From Hyparrhenia diplandra (Eukaryota > Streptophyta > Magnoliopsida > Poales > Poaceae): a stretch of 64,000 bases of DNA. A program made the translations under genes and the position numbers. The notes beneath the pieces are model-generated. The model searched no databases. It worked only from the letters and a program-made list of their open reading frames with translations, and was not told the DNA's origin. Shown one piece after another: positions 23,761-34,801 of the stretch (positions within the stretch are counted from its first letter, which is position 1; the number at the start of each line of letters is the position of its first letter). The stretch is taken from NCBI GenBank assembly GCA_015847255.1, contig JADLZK010005874.1, positions 62,001-126,000 of the forward strand, in the 5' to 3' direction.

Positions 23761-24254
23761 ATAGATGTGACATTTGATGAATCTAATGGCTCTCAAGTAG
23801 AGCAAGTTGATCAAAGTGTTGTAGGAAAGGAGGATCCACCTTGTGAGGCAATCAAGCAATTGGCTATCGGTGACATAAGGCCTCAAGAAGATCAAGCTAA
23901 TGGAGAGGAGGATCCACCCGGTTGTTCTTGCACAAGATTCATTGGCGTACTCGATGACCAAGTGCGGCGCCGCGCTTTCTTTGGAAGTGTCAGCAAGCGG
24001 TGACGCACCTACACGCCACGGCAGATGCAGCGCCTTCACAACGACCGATCCACCGCATCACCTGTTCAACCACTTGATCTTGCTCCAATTCTTGAAGCCG
24101 ATGATGAATATGATGAAGATCGAGAAGAAAATGCGGCGTTGATCACCCACGACACGACAAACAATTCGCGGGATCACCCGTTGATAACATCCTTGGGAGT
24201 CTTCGAAAGGAGTTACTACTCAATCTCATCTAGCTTTCTGTCAACATTTCTCTT

Positions 24255-25043
24255 TTGTTTCATCTTTGGAACCATGAGAAAGTAGATGATGCTCTCAAGG
24301 ATCCGGATTGGGTGTTGGCCATGCAAGAGGAGCTCAACAACTTCAAAAGAAATGAAGTTTGGGAGTTGGTGGAAAGACCCAAGACTAACATCATTGGCAC
24401 CAAGTGGGTCTTCCGTAACAAGCAAGATGAAGATGGGTTGGTGACAAGAAACAAGGCAAGATTGGTTGCTCAAGGCTTCACTCAAGTAGAGGGCTTGGAC
24501 TTCGATGAGGCGTATGCACCGGTGGCAAGACTAGAAGCAATTCGCATTCTTCTAGCCTTCGCTGCCCATCATGACTTCAAGCTGTACCAAATGGATGTCA
24601 AGAGTGCATTCCTCAATGGCCCACTACAAGAGGAAGTATATGTTGAGCAACCACCCGGTTTTGAAGACCCCAAGTTTCCCAACCACGTCTACAAGCTCCA
24701 TAAGGCGCTCTATGGGCTTAAGCAAGCACCTAGAGCATGGTATGAATGCCTTAAGGAATTCTTGCTCAAACAAGGCTTTGAGATAGGCAAAGCCGACCCT
24801 ACTCTCTTCACTCATAAAGTTAGCAATGATATATTTGTATGCCAAATATATGTCGATGACATAATATTTGGTAGCACTAACAATGTGTATGTTGAGCAAT
24901 TTAGTAGGACTATGACTAAGAGATTCGAGATGTCCATGATGGGTGAGCTAAAGTACTTCCTCGGGTTTCAAGTCAAGCAAATGGAGAAAGGGACATTCAT
25001 TTGCCAAACCAAGTACACCCACGACATGCTAAAAGAAGTTTGA
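24255..25043 (+). pseudogene. Reverse transcriptase of element B, best-preserved coding block
   Basis: An uninterrupted 262-codon stretch of Copia-type reverse transcriptase (RVT_2). It has the N-terminal WELVERP and GTKWVFRNK motifs, then KARLVAQGF, VKSAFLNG, YGLKQAPRAWY and the catalytic YVDD at 24849-24860, ending with GELKYFLGFQV. It lacks a complete pol upstream and loses frame after 25043, so it is a relic despite its length. Confidence 0.85.
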
Positions 25044-25800
25044 TATGGCTAAGGCAAAGCCAATCAAAACTCAATGCCAAGCAATGGACATCTTGATCTT
25101 GATGAGGAGGGTCCAGCCGTGGACATGAAGGTATATCGCTCCATGATTGGATCTTTGCTTTACCTTTGTGCATCTAGGCGGACATAATGCTTAGTGTGTG
25201 TGTATGTGTGCTTTTTTTTCAAGCCAATCCAAAGGAATGTCTAGCGTGGTTTGTTAAGAGAATCTTGAGATACTTAGTACTCACTCCTAACCTTGGCTTG
25301 TGGTATCCCAAGGGTTCCAAGTTTAATCTACTTGGCTATTGAGATTCGACTATGCGGTTGCAAAGTAGATCGAAAAAAAGCACTTGAGGGGACATGTCAA
25401 TTTCTTGGACGGTCCTTAGTGTCTTGGAGCTCTAAGAAGCAAAATTGTGTAGCCCTTTCCACCGCCGAGGCCGAGTATGTTGCGGCCGATTGCATCTTTG
25501 TGCTCAACTACTTTGGATGAAGCAAACCTTAAAAGATTACGGATGTCATTTCACAAAGATACCTCTTCTTTGTGACAACGAGGAGTGCCATCAAACTCGC
25601 AAATAACCGGTAGCACACTCTAGAACAAAACACATAGACATCCGTCATCACTTCTTGAGAGACCACGAACTCAAAGGAGATATCGCAATTCGCCATGTGA
25701 GCACCGAAAAGCAACTAGCGATATCTTCACCAAGCCTCTCGATGAGTCAAGGTTTTGTGCTTTGCGTAGTGAGCTAAACATTCTCGATTCTCGTAACTTG
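25044..25800 (+). pseudogene. RNase H region of element B, decayed
   Basis: Motifs of the Copia RNase H domain are scattered over several frames: YRSMIGSLLYL-like sequence near 25133, LVSWSSKKQNCVALSTAEAE near 25420-25475, and a HIDIRHHF-like stretch near 25635-25655. Multiple frame breaks and stops. Confidence 0.7.
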
Positions 25801-28800
25801 GTTTGAATTCAGCACACATGCAACTTTTGAGACACTAGTTCGACATAGGAAAAGTTTGTGAAAACTTTCATATTGTGTTTCAAAATGGATTTCAAATTCT
25901 AATCCGAAATTCAATGCCATTGTTACTGTCTTGATGATCTGTCCCTGGCGGTGAATTTTTGGTGTCTTTGTGATCAAGTCTCGAGGAGAAATAGGTTAAA
26001 AGTGGCAATATATATGCGGGGACGGCATTTTGGAGCGGCAATGCCGCGTGCCTGTGGCGGCGGTGCCGTGTGGGGCAGCGGTGCGCATCGCTTTCAGCGG
26101 CGGTGCGGCGCCTAGGGTTTCGGACCTGTTCTGTCGAGCCGTTTTGGGCCAAATTTTTCTTCTTTCCTTTTCTACCCCCTGGCCCAATCGGTTTTCTATC
26201 TCCTCCCGGACCGACGCGCCGCCCCTCTCTTTCTCTCTCGCGCGTGAGGTCGAGCGTCGTCGTCCCTCCCGCGTCTTTGCCGCCCAGGACCCGCCGCCGC
26301 CCGGCATCTGCCGCCGCCGCCGCCCGGCCGGCCATCTTCCTCGTCCGTGGCCCGGCCCCCTGCTCCCTCTCCTCCAGGCGGCTTCTCTTCTTTCCTCTCC
26401 AATCAACGAGGTAACCTAACCCTAGCCTCAAAGTTCTTGCCCGATCTATGCAATGTGTGGAAATTTTTCATGGATATGTGTTGATTAATGATGTATGAAC
26501 TCTAGGAGAGTGGTTTGGTTGAATGGAATTGATGGATTTCGTGTTTTGATTACTTGGGCGATTTAGGGGAGGGCACGGTACGGCCGTCCCCTAAATAGAA
26601 CTTTGCCGATTCTTAAGCGATTCAATCAGTAAATATCCCTCAAATCATCCACTTAAACAAAGTGGGAAATTCATTAAATCCATATATCAAAAAGTTTTTC
26701 ACTTTAGTTCATACTAAATGTCAATCCATGGTATTTCACTTTTGCTCCGAATTTGTATCCGAAATTGGGATAGTTAAGTGACTGTGCTAAATAGATGCAT
26801 TAGAAAGTTTATTAAAATGAATTTAGATGATATTTGAGCAAGGGAGCGGCGATTGCGCGTGCATGACACGGCGATTGCCGTGCATGCCGGCGATGCCGTA
26901 TCCCTCTGCGCAGAACCCAGCGCAGCCCGAACTCGACCACAGGCGGCTTGCTCAAAATCATCAAAATTCATTTTTCTAACCTTTCCCCTTTGCATAGATT
27001 TGGTCATTCCACTTCCTATTCTTGACAGGTTTTTGATCAAACTCTAAATCTTACATAGATGGACCTTGGAGGTGATCCCGGGGCAAGAGAAAGATGAGGG
27101 TCAAAGTTGTGGAGAAGAGAGGCGGAGGGAGAAAGTACTGAGCAGGCGGGTGGCAAAGTGGTGGAGCTGAGCTCGCGAGGAGCAAAGAAGAAGCGGTATG
27201 GGTACACCATTGTACCCAATTGGGTGAACAAGGCACTCAGATCACCCCTTAGTGTTTGATAACAGCTACATGCAAAGCGGGTTGAGGGTGTGTTTGAGAT
27301 GACTTTTTGTCAATGATCCTCCTATCCCGGTCGTGAGCTACTTCAAGAAGAAGCAAAGAGAAGTAGCGGATGCTAGAGCTTACAATGTCTATGCGGATGA
27401 GCGGATTGTGAGGGGATTGATGAGAGGTTTTGGGTAGCATTTCACTCCAATTTCTATCCGACGGTTCTCCTCCACTCCACCAAGAGCAAGATCACAACCA
27501 TGCATTATATTGATTTTGAGAGGATGGCGGATAAGGAGGAGGAGGCCTTCAATGAGGCAATTGAAGCTTGTGAGAAGTTTGGTAGCGATGATATCATGTC
27601 TTTCAAGCATGATTGGAATGAGGAGATCCTTAGTCGGTTCCATGCCACTTATTCTTGGGGACCGGGCCGTCGGACACCATCCATTGGATGGTGACGGGGA
27701 GGCACTACAGAGTTGACTTTGTCACCTTACGTCGGATACTTGGTTTTGGGGCTGACCACGAGAGTACACAGAGATATCCATGAGATAGACCCTATTGATG
27801 CCAAGGCCATCGAGGACTCCGCTTTGGGCTGATCGAGGGATTGCTTGGCAGCGAAAAGGGGTTGAAGGACTTCTTCTATGTGATGAACAATCTACGTCGG
27901 TGTACCATTGATCCTAAGGATGGGGCGGCTTCGATGTGAATGGATATGCTAGAAATCTGATTGCCCATTTCGGGAATGACGAGACATTCAATGTGGGCAA
28001 GTTCATTTGAAGACGACTAGCCAATGCTATGGATGATGCTAGGAGGAACACTGCCATATGCTCCTTACATCATGTTCATGATTGAGAGGGTTTCGGGAAC
28101 ATCTATCCCAAGGGCTGCTTCCACACGGTCTACAACATAGAAGACCCATGGCTTGGATGGTGGGAAGACTAGTGGCGGGGCAAGACCCTCGGCCAGGAGG
28201 CACCTCGGTGGCAGAGAGGACTTGGAGGAGCCCTCTAGCTCTAGGCCCGGGGAGGCCTGAAGTCCGGATCCAAGGCGAGGGAAGTGGATCAAGGCTATCT
28301 TTGGGCATTGCTCTTATGCATCTCAGGCGGACTTATGAGTTGTGCGGGGAGGTTAGAGGGGGCGTTCAAGAGTGTCGGGGAGAAGCAAGGACTTCGGTTC
28401 CCCCTTCTATCCCTAGACCACCACAATGCGACCTCCCGAGCTTTCGGCTACCGCCAGGCTCGGATCGAGGGACTTGTCCGACATGCTTGGTTCGATTATG
28501 CGGCGGAATTCGGCTTCGGCGCTCCACTCGTCGCTCCACGCAGCCGGTGCTACTATCTCCGAGGAGGACGAGGACACGACTTCAGTCTTTGAGGACACCG
28601 GTGAGGAGTGACTCCGCTTCTTTCTTCTCTTTTCTATGATCTTTTTGGTGCTTGACGCCAAAGGGGAGAAAAATTAGAAGAAATGAGGGGGTCAAACTTT
28701 TTCGACATACGGAGATGGTTCGAGGATGGAGCAGCAGCAGGATCTTGAGTTTAGATCTTTTGAGAGTAGCTTGTTAGGTGTGAGTTTGAGAGAAACTCTA

Positions 28801-29356
28801 TTTTATGTAATAATGCCACCTATGACTTGTTATTCCTCAGATTTGGTTGTTGGATGTTTAAACTCTGTTTTAATTATCCCGCTTTGCATGTTTAGAGTAT
28901 ATATATCTTGTCATATACTGTTGTGATGTGATGTTGTGCATGCATGCGTGCCGATAGTCGCGGCGGTGCCGCACCAGCGCTTGGCGGTGCCGCGCATTAT
29001 CGGTCTTGAGCAAGACACTCTTTTGTGCTCGATCATATTCTTTGTTGTCATATGCATCACGGATATATGTTCGACACCTTTGAGCACCCCCCACGGCAAC
29101 CATGGATGTAGGGGAGGCCTTGCACACTCTAAATGTATATCTTGACTTTTATGTCAAAATTGAGAATTCAAATCTCACTTATACATTTAGGGGAGGCCTC
29201 ACAACACCTAAATATGTGAAATTGACATTTCGGGTCAACCATGAGAATTCAAAACTCAATCACATATTTAGGGGAGGTTCCTACATCCTTGGTCTTCGTA
29301 ATCTAAGTTTGACTTTACATCTTATGTAAGCTCTAATTTGGTTGTCATCAATCACC
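25801..29356 (+). other. Post-pol region of element B, possible envelope-like or extra ORF relic
   Basis: About 3.5 kb between RNase H and the polypurine tract. 26000-26420 is GC-rich with stacked open frames in all directions, a base-composition effect. 27060-28640 contains fragments in several frames (for example DDDVSFKHDWNEE-like sequence near 27590 and SHALYHHNATSRAFGYRQ-like sequence near 28430) that may be remains of the extra ORF found in some Sireviruses. I could not assign a domain. 28640-29356 is low-coding, with two direct TTTAGGGGAGG repeats near 29190 and 29270. Confidence 0.4.
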
Positions 29357-29369
29357 AAAAAGGGGAGAT
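29357..29369 (+). other. Polypurine tract of element B
   Basis: AAAAAGGGGAGAT immediately before the 3' LTR. It is the expected primer for plus-strand synthesis. Confidence 0.8.
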
Positions 29370-30717
29370 TGTAAGTGCAATCAAGCTCTAAGTGGGTTTT
29401 GGCGTTGATGACCACCGAATTAGGGGACTAATGAGTTTTACGAAGATGACATGCGAGGGATTAAAATATGGAGTTGATGAACAGGTCCAAAAGTACCAAA
29501 TAAGCAAGATGGTGGTGTTTAGGCTCAAAGGCGTTTAAATTATTTTATATTTCGAATCTTGAGTTTAGGAAATGCCGTACTATTAAGAGGGATCCTAGGA
29601 TTCTCGGGTACTGTGGACCAAGTGCTCTAAACATCAAATCGGACACAACACTCGACTCCAAACGACCCGGCCGGCATTTCCGCTTGCTTCTCACCTTTTC
29701 TTTTGTCGGGTTGGCGCGGCGATGCAGCGCAATGGTGCGGCGAGTGCGGCGTGTCGATCTTGGCGGTGCCACACTTAAATCCTACCGTTGGGTCCGTGGG
29801 GTATAAATACCCATTCTACCCCTCCCCAACGGTCACTCGGCTCACTTCATCTTCAACCTCGCGACGGCCGAAAAAACAGACCTCTTGCTCTCTCTCACTC
29901 CTCCATTGTTGCTCCTCCTTCCCCAAGCAAAGATTTCGATTCCACCATCAAATCTTGAGGGAAAAGGCAACAAACCGCTTGTGGAGGCCGGATCTACTAC
30001 TTCCCCCACTCAAAAGAGCATTTGGTTCACGTTTGGCCGGAACCCTAGGGTTCTTTACTCTTGAGCTTGCTCCTAGACGGCTAGGGCGTCGCCCTTGAGC
30101 TTGCCCCCTTCATGTGGCAGCCTTGGGAGGTTTGTAACCTCACTCTACTGACAATACATTACCCCACATCTCTAGGGTTAACTCCCTAGACTTGTGAGCG
30201 AGGGGAAAAAGCAAGCCGGTGGGCAAGCTAAGCCTTGTGTGGCAACCTCAACAACGTGGGCGTAGCCCGGCTTTGTGTGGCGCGGTGAACCCGGGTCAAA
30301 TCCTTGTCTCACTTGTTCTCCCTTTACTTTATTGCATATTTGTCTTGTGAGAAAGGGCTTTGACCCGATCTACTTGGTTGCTGGGTTTCGCCCGGCCTTG
30401 GAAGGTTTTTCGTGGTATATTTGTGTGCGAGGAACAAGTGGGAACCTTGAGCACCAAACTCCGGCTCGTGGACTAGCTTTTGGGAGTGCTCGGTTCGGTG
30501 ATACGCTGGCGGTGCCGCTTCGATCCACGTGGCAGTGCCACGCTGCTGGCGAGAGAAGTGTCTCTCTCGTCTCTGTGCGTTGGTCGGTTCCGCGGGGCGG
30601 TGCGCTTGCGGCGCGGCGGTGCCGCGCCTCTTGTGTCTTGACAGTCCACGAAGTTTTAACGGGTCAATTTTGGGGTTAAGCCTATTCACCCCCTCTAGGC
30701 TTCCATCGGATCCTACA
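29370..30717 (+). repeat. 3' LTR of element B
   Basis: 1348 bp, matching 18115-19485 with scattered small indels, many at GC-rich palindromes. TATA box at 29802-29809. Confidence 0.9.
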
Positions 30718-32345
30718 CCGCCACGGCGCTCCCTCGACCCCGGCGCGCCACCACCCCTCCTCTCTGCCTCCCTGCCCTCTCTCCAACCCCCCCACCTCCC
30801 CCTCCCTGCGACGAGAAACGGCTCGCCTGAGTCTGCGTCGCCCGCGGGGTGGCACTCGCCGCCCCGCCCGGGACGGATCCGGCCTGCCCACACCGGATCC
30901 GGCGGCCCCGGGTTTGTCGTCGCCCACAGGAACCGGCCGCCCCGCCTCTCCATCGCCCTCCGGCGGTCGAATCTTCGGGGACCGTGCCTCCGCTTGGTCC
31001 ACTCGGGGCCACCGGCAGTCCCGTGGGAGGCGAGAGTTGGGCGTCCAGCGCCCGGGATCGGTCGCAGTGCCCCCTCCCACGGCGTCCAAGCCGTCCTCCT
31101 CGTCGGCCTGCTCAGTCCAGGCCGCCGTGTCGATGGACGCAGCGGCTCGGCCGCAGTAGCTTCGCCGTGGGCGCCGCCCGGGAATGGCTGGTCGCTAACC
31201 CGAAGGGCATAGCCGCTCCCGGCGTTGGTGGTCTTCCTCTTGAGGCCCGGGACGCCGCCGACCCTCCGCGGGGGCCTCTCCACCCCCCACTAGCTCCCGT
31301 CGCGGACGTCGAGGAAGGCGGGATTGAGGATGATGACGACTCGCCTCCCTCAATGCCCGCCCTCCCGGTCGCGGCCACCTACTCGGCACATGTTGATGGT
31401 GGGTGCGGATATTGTGCTTGTGAGGCCTTGGCTCAGGCTCCATTGCGCTTTGCTTCAACTTGGTCGGCCCTTTGCTACCCGGTGACTCCGGATGCCTCAC
31501 AAGTGCTGCAACAAACCAACCAGACCACTTCCAGCGGGGTCTCTCTCTCTCTCCCGCCGCTCCCTTCTTCTCATCCTCCTTGGGCAGGTCGGCGTCGCGG
31601 TGGGTTGGGCGTCGTCTTCGGCTGGGGCGTTGATGAAGACATCAATGTGGGCGAGGTGGTGGACCTGCACTACCTTCTTGCGGCTCTTGAGGCCTCTCCA
31701 TTCGCCGGCCTCGCCAGTTTGGTGTTGACTTTGTGTGGCGGCGTGTTCGTTGACTACGCCGCGGGCGTAGAGTCGGCATGGGCCGCTGTCGGCATGGTGA
31801 CCGCGCCGGCGTCGTGCCTCCCACCCGCCGCGAGCAAGCGCCCGCGGGCGGCGGGCGATGCCCTAGGCGGCGCACTCGAAGCCTTTGGCAGGCCTTGCGG
31901 CGGTCCGGCGTGCTAACGTGGCGCGGGAGCAGGATCTGGAGAGGCACGTGCAAGCGTGTCTTGTTGAACGAGGTTAGGAGGACATCGACCCGCGACTTGT
32001 CTTGTTCGACAACGCGATCGCCCCGAGGTTCCGTGAGGCTTTCGGCGATGAGGTCGCGGCTTACGGGCTGGCCGATGGCGCCCCACTTCCCCGGCCTCCG
32101 CCCGGTCCGGGGCCATGGCGGGTAAGGATGTGGAAGGTCTGCGGGGAGCCTTGATGGGCTTCCGTGTCGCTCTAGTCGCTAAGCTGTTCCCTTGTTAGTA
32201 CAACCTCTTAAAATCCACCGTTAGAGCCGGTGATCTTTGTTGTGTGTTTGTTTCGCTCGTTCTAAGGCATCTCGTAAAAAAAAATGTGCGGCCGTGTAAT
32301 GAACTCCTTTTTCCTTAAAGCAATACGGCGCACATGCGTGATTTC
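30718..32345 (+). mobile_element. LINE-like GC-rich segment with a degraded poly(A) tail
   Basis: The 3' end (ACTCCTTTTTCCTTAAAGC, then AATACGGCGCACATGCGTG, TTCGAAAAAA) resembles grass L1-type LINE tails and the short retroposon at 14836-15015. The body has a long plus-strand frame at 30849-31916 rich in Pro, Ala and Arg, with an acidic patch (EEGGIEDDDD) and no reverse transcriptase motif. It could be an ORF1 remnant or a composition artefact. It separates two pieces of the P-family array. Confidence 0.45.
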
Positions 32346-32429
32346 GAAAAAACTATAATTTGAATTTTGAAATGAAGTGTAGTAGATAGAACAAACATAT
32401 AGGTCAATATTATATAATATAATATATAT

Positions 32430-32910
32430 ATACGTGAGTGTTAGACCCGGCAGCGGCAAGACGCTCATCACCATACTTCGATGAGATTGTGCATGAAAGT
32501 GGCCAAGCAGTCACAAGTGACGAAATTGTACGTCGAGATGACCACGGGATCACATGCATGCATGGTGGTAACATTACTCACAATTTTACATCTACCTGCC
32601 TCCTCTTCTCTCTCTCTCTCTGAATATGATCAAGAAAATGGCAAAGGAACAAATTAGGACTTGGACTCCCGGCCATGTATGCATCGTTCGCTCGTAGGTC
32701 GACACGTCGCGGTTCATGGGTCCCACCCGACGCGGCATCATCGCCTTTGCTGCGCGCGTTGCTCGGCTACTTCAAGTAGTGGCCATGACCAGGGAGACCT
32801 CTGTACGTCTTAGCTCCTTTCACTCTCTGTGCTCTGTCTGCTGTACGTAGTTGGAAAGCCCTCAGCGAGCTCCTACATCATACTCTCTGTGCTCGGCTAC
32901 TATATATCGA
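32430..32910 (+). promoter_or_regulatory. Orphan P-family promoter module (ACACGTCGCGG type)
   Basis: TCGACACGTCGCGGTT at 32699-32714, then GGGTCCCACCCGACGCGGCATC (32718-32739) and CGCCTTTGCTGCGCGCGTTG, CTCGGCTACTTCAAGTAGT. It closely matches the P5 upstream region (46359-46470). No coding exon follows before the next module, so the gene it served is missing. The paired module in the other arm is near 57900-58020 (minus). Confidence 0.55.
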
Positions 32911-33364
32911 TGTGTGTGTCCAGTTTGCATGTACATGTGCTCGGCGATTAGTAAGTAGTACTAGTTATGATGCGTTATTAATAACTTAATTTCTTGGACT
33001 CGATGAGCAACGCCGTACTCTTGAGTAGTCCAACAACCAGCTAGCTGGAGCTAGCTATGCATTTTGGTCAGTCACACGCGTTGCAGTGACACCATACATG
33101 CACATATTTGGTAAGATGGGATGCGGTGGTGAAATTAATTGGCTTGCCCATATCTTCTCCCCCACTATAATGCTTTGCCAAAACAGATTGCACTGCATTG
33201 GCCTGTGGGGATGAGTTTCCACGAAGTTTCGTGCTTTCTAGAATCTATTTTCTTTCATAAAATTTTCCTGTCTCAAAAGTGTCCTCACAGAATTCACAAA
33301 AGTTCAATAATGCAACAATGTTACTTTTTAGCAAACTAACTGTCCCAAAAGTGTCCTCTCTACT

Positions 33365-34010
33365 ATTTTGCTTCGTCCCAAATTATAAATCATTCTAGAT
33401 TCTAAACCCTAAACCTGGTAGAAGGTCTACTGATTATATTTAAAAGCAGATAAAACCTAGAATAGGCAAAAGAAAAACCATACAACTACGGACGCTTTAG
33501 GTTGGGCCATGAACACACGACGAACTCAAACTCAAGAGATTTCGAAAAAACTCAAACTCAAGAGAAGAAGAAAAACAACTTTGAGCGGTCGGAATGGGAC
33601 ATCAACTCGAGCCATATAGGCCAAAGCTCAGCATAGAGACACACGCTTGACCACCTCCGAACCACATCTCAGTATAGAAACACACGCTTGACCACCTCCG
33701 AACCACCACAAGCCGATCACCACGTAGATTAATTGAACCAGAGTCGTCACGATGAAAACACCGACATCACTATGTGTAGTGTCATCGTTGCGGACGAGCT
33801 GTCCCACACCTTGGCACCGTTGCCCGCTACCGAGCAGGGCTAATTAACCGCCGTGGTCCAACACAAGCCATATATAGCTGCCTCTTGTGCTTTCCAAGCC
33901 GACCCCGTCCACCAAGATCCAACCGCATGCACCACAGCTTGTTTCTGATGTAGAAATATTGGGTAATGCACTCACATGCATGCATGTACCTTACATACTT
34001 GCATAGACAC
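33365..34010 (+). repeat. 0.6-kb block, copy 2
   Basis: Opens with CTTCGTCCCAAATTATAAAT and ends at the RY-type CATGCATGCATG (33975-33986). It is the reverse complement of the copies at 10541-11135, 56400-57040 and 63170-63790. An internal duplication of CACACGCTTGACCACCTCCG occurs near 33640 and 33682. Confidence 0.65.
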
Positions 34011-34329
34011 ATGTGTACCGCTAGCTGAACTCGCCTCCACACTGATTAATTAGTTTTATCAATGTTTAATTTGGTTCACACTTGGAACTATCTAAAAGAA
34101 ACGAAATTGATGCGAAACATCTGAATCGATTTTAATTTATTTTATTAAAAAAATTATCAATGTTGAATTCATGCAAATGATCGAAATAAACGGACTCTAC
34201 CTGACAATGATCCACGGTCCACCCACCGCTAGCGAATATAGTGACTACCTAGGCCTGGGCTATAGACACAGTAACCTGTAATAATGTGGCTATATCTGAA
34301 TCGATAAAAAAGCTTACTGTGCCGGAAAT

Positions 34330-34801
34330 GGAACGGCCGGTGCACAGCTAGCTAGCATACGGTGCCATCGTCGTGGATGATATGCACTTTCAATTCGTCG
34401 TTCCCCGTCTCTGATAGATATGGAAAGTGTGCATAAAATTGGACGTGTCACGGGTGATGCAGTTGTTGAGATCACAGTAGTATACAGTATATCACATAAT
34501 CACATTCACGTGTGGTGACATTATTTACGTTTTTACATCTACCGTAATATACACATTTCACATCCATCGCCATCCATCGCCTTTGCTGTGTGTTGGGGCC
34601 CAACCCCCACGCGGTGGTGTGTGTTGACTGTTGTTTGGCTACTCCCTACAACTACAAGTAGTAGTGTAGTCCATGAGCGAGCGCTGAGGTCTCAAGTCTT
34701 TGTGCTTTGTTGTAGCCTAGGCGCTGGAAAACCGCACCAAGCTCCTCCACTCCATCGTCCCCTCGATCCCCTGCAGAAGAAGCACGACAAGCTAGGCGAC
34801 G
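34330..34801 (+). promoter_or_regulatory. P3 upstream module and 5' UTR exon
   Basis: GGGGCCC-type module: TTTACGTTTTTACATCTACC near 34525-34546, palindromic GTTGGGGCCCAAC at 34592-34604, then the 5' UTR with CCTCGATCCCCTGCAGAAGA. The UTR exon ends at 34801, before GTGAGC. Equivalent sequence on the minus strand lies upstream of P6 and P7. Confidence 0.55.

Larger units (their letters stand above)
18115..30717 (+). mobile_element. Element B: degenerate full-length Copia/Sirevirus LTR retrotransposon
   Basis: 12.6 kb, plus strand, with LTRs at 18115-19485 and 29370-30717 that share ends TGTAAGTGC and GGATCCTACA. The order is LTR, Met-tRNA primer site, gag, integrase, reverse transcriptase, RNase H, about 3.8 kb of extra sequence, polypurine tract, LTR. 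Integrase before reverse transcriptase defines Ty1/copia. The long gag and long post-pol region fit Sirevirus. Every coding block has frame breaks, so it is not autonomous now. Confidence 0.9.

Noticed and set aside
25892..26431. Stacked open frames on both strands
   Set aside because: GC-rich post-pol part of element B; frames in all phases reflect composition.
18110..30722. Perfect target-site duplication of element B
   Set aside because: CCACC and CCGCC differ at one of five bases, so it is reported only as probable.
30849..31916. Long open frame of 355 codons, plus strand
   Set aside because: Pro/Ala/Arg-rich in a very GC-rich stretch, overlapped by other long frames on both strands, no recognised domain, and located in a LINE-like segment; not called as a gene.
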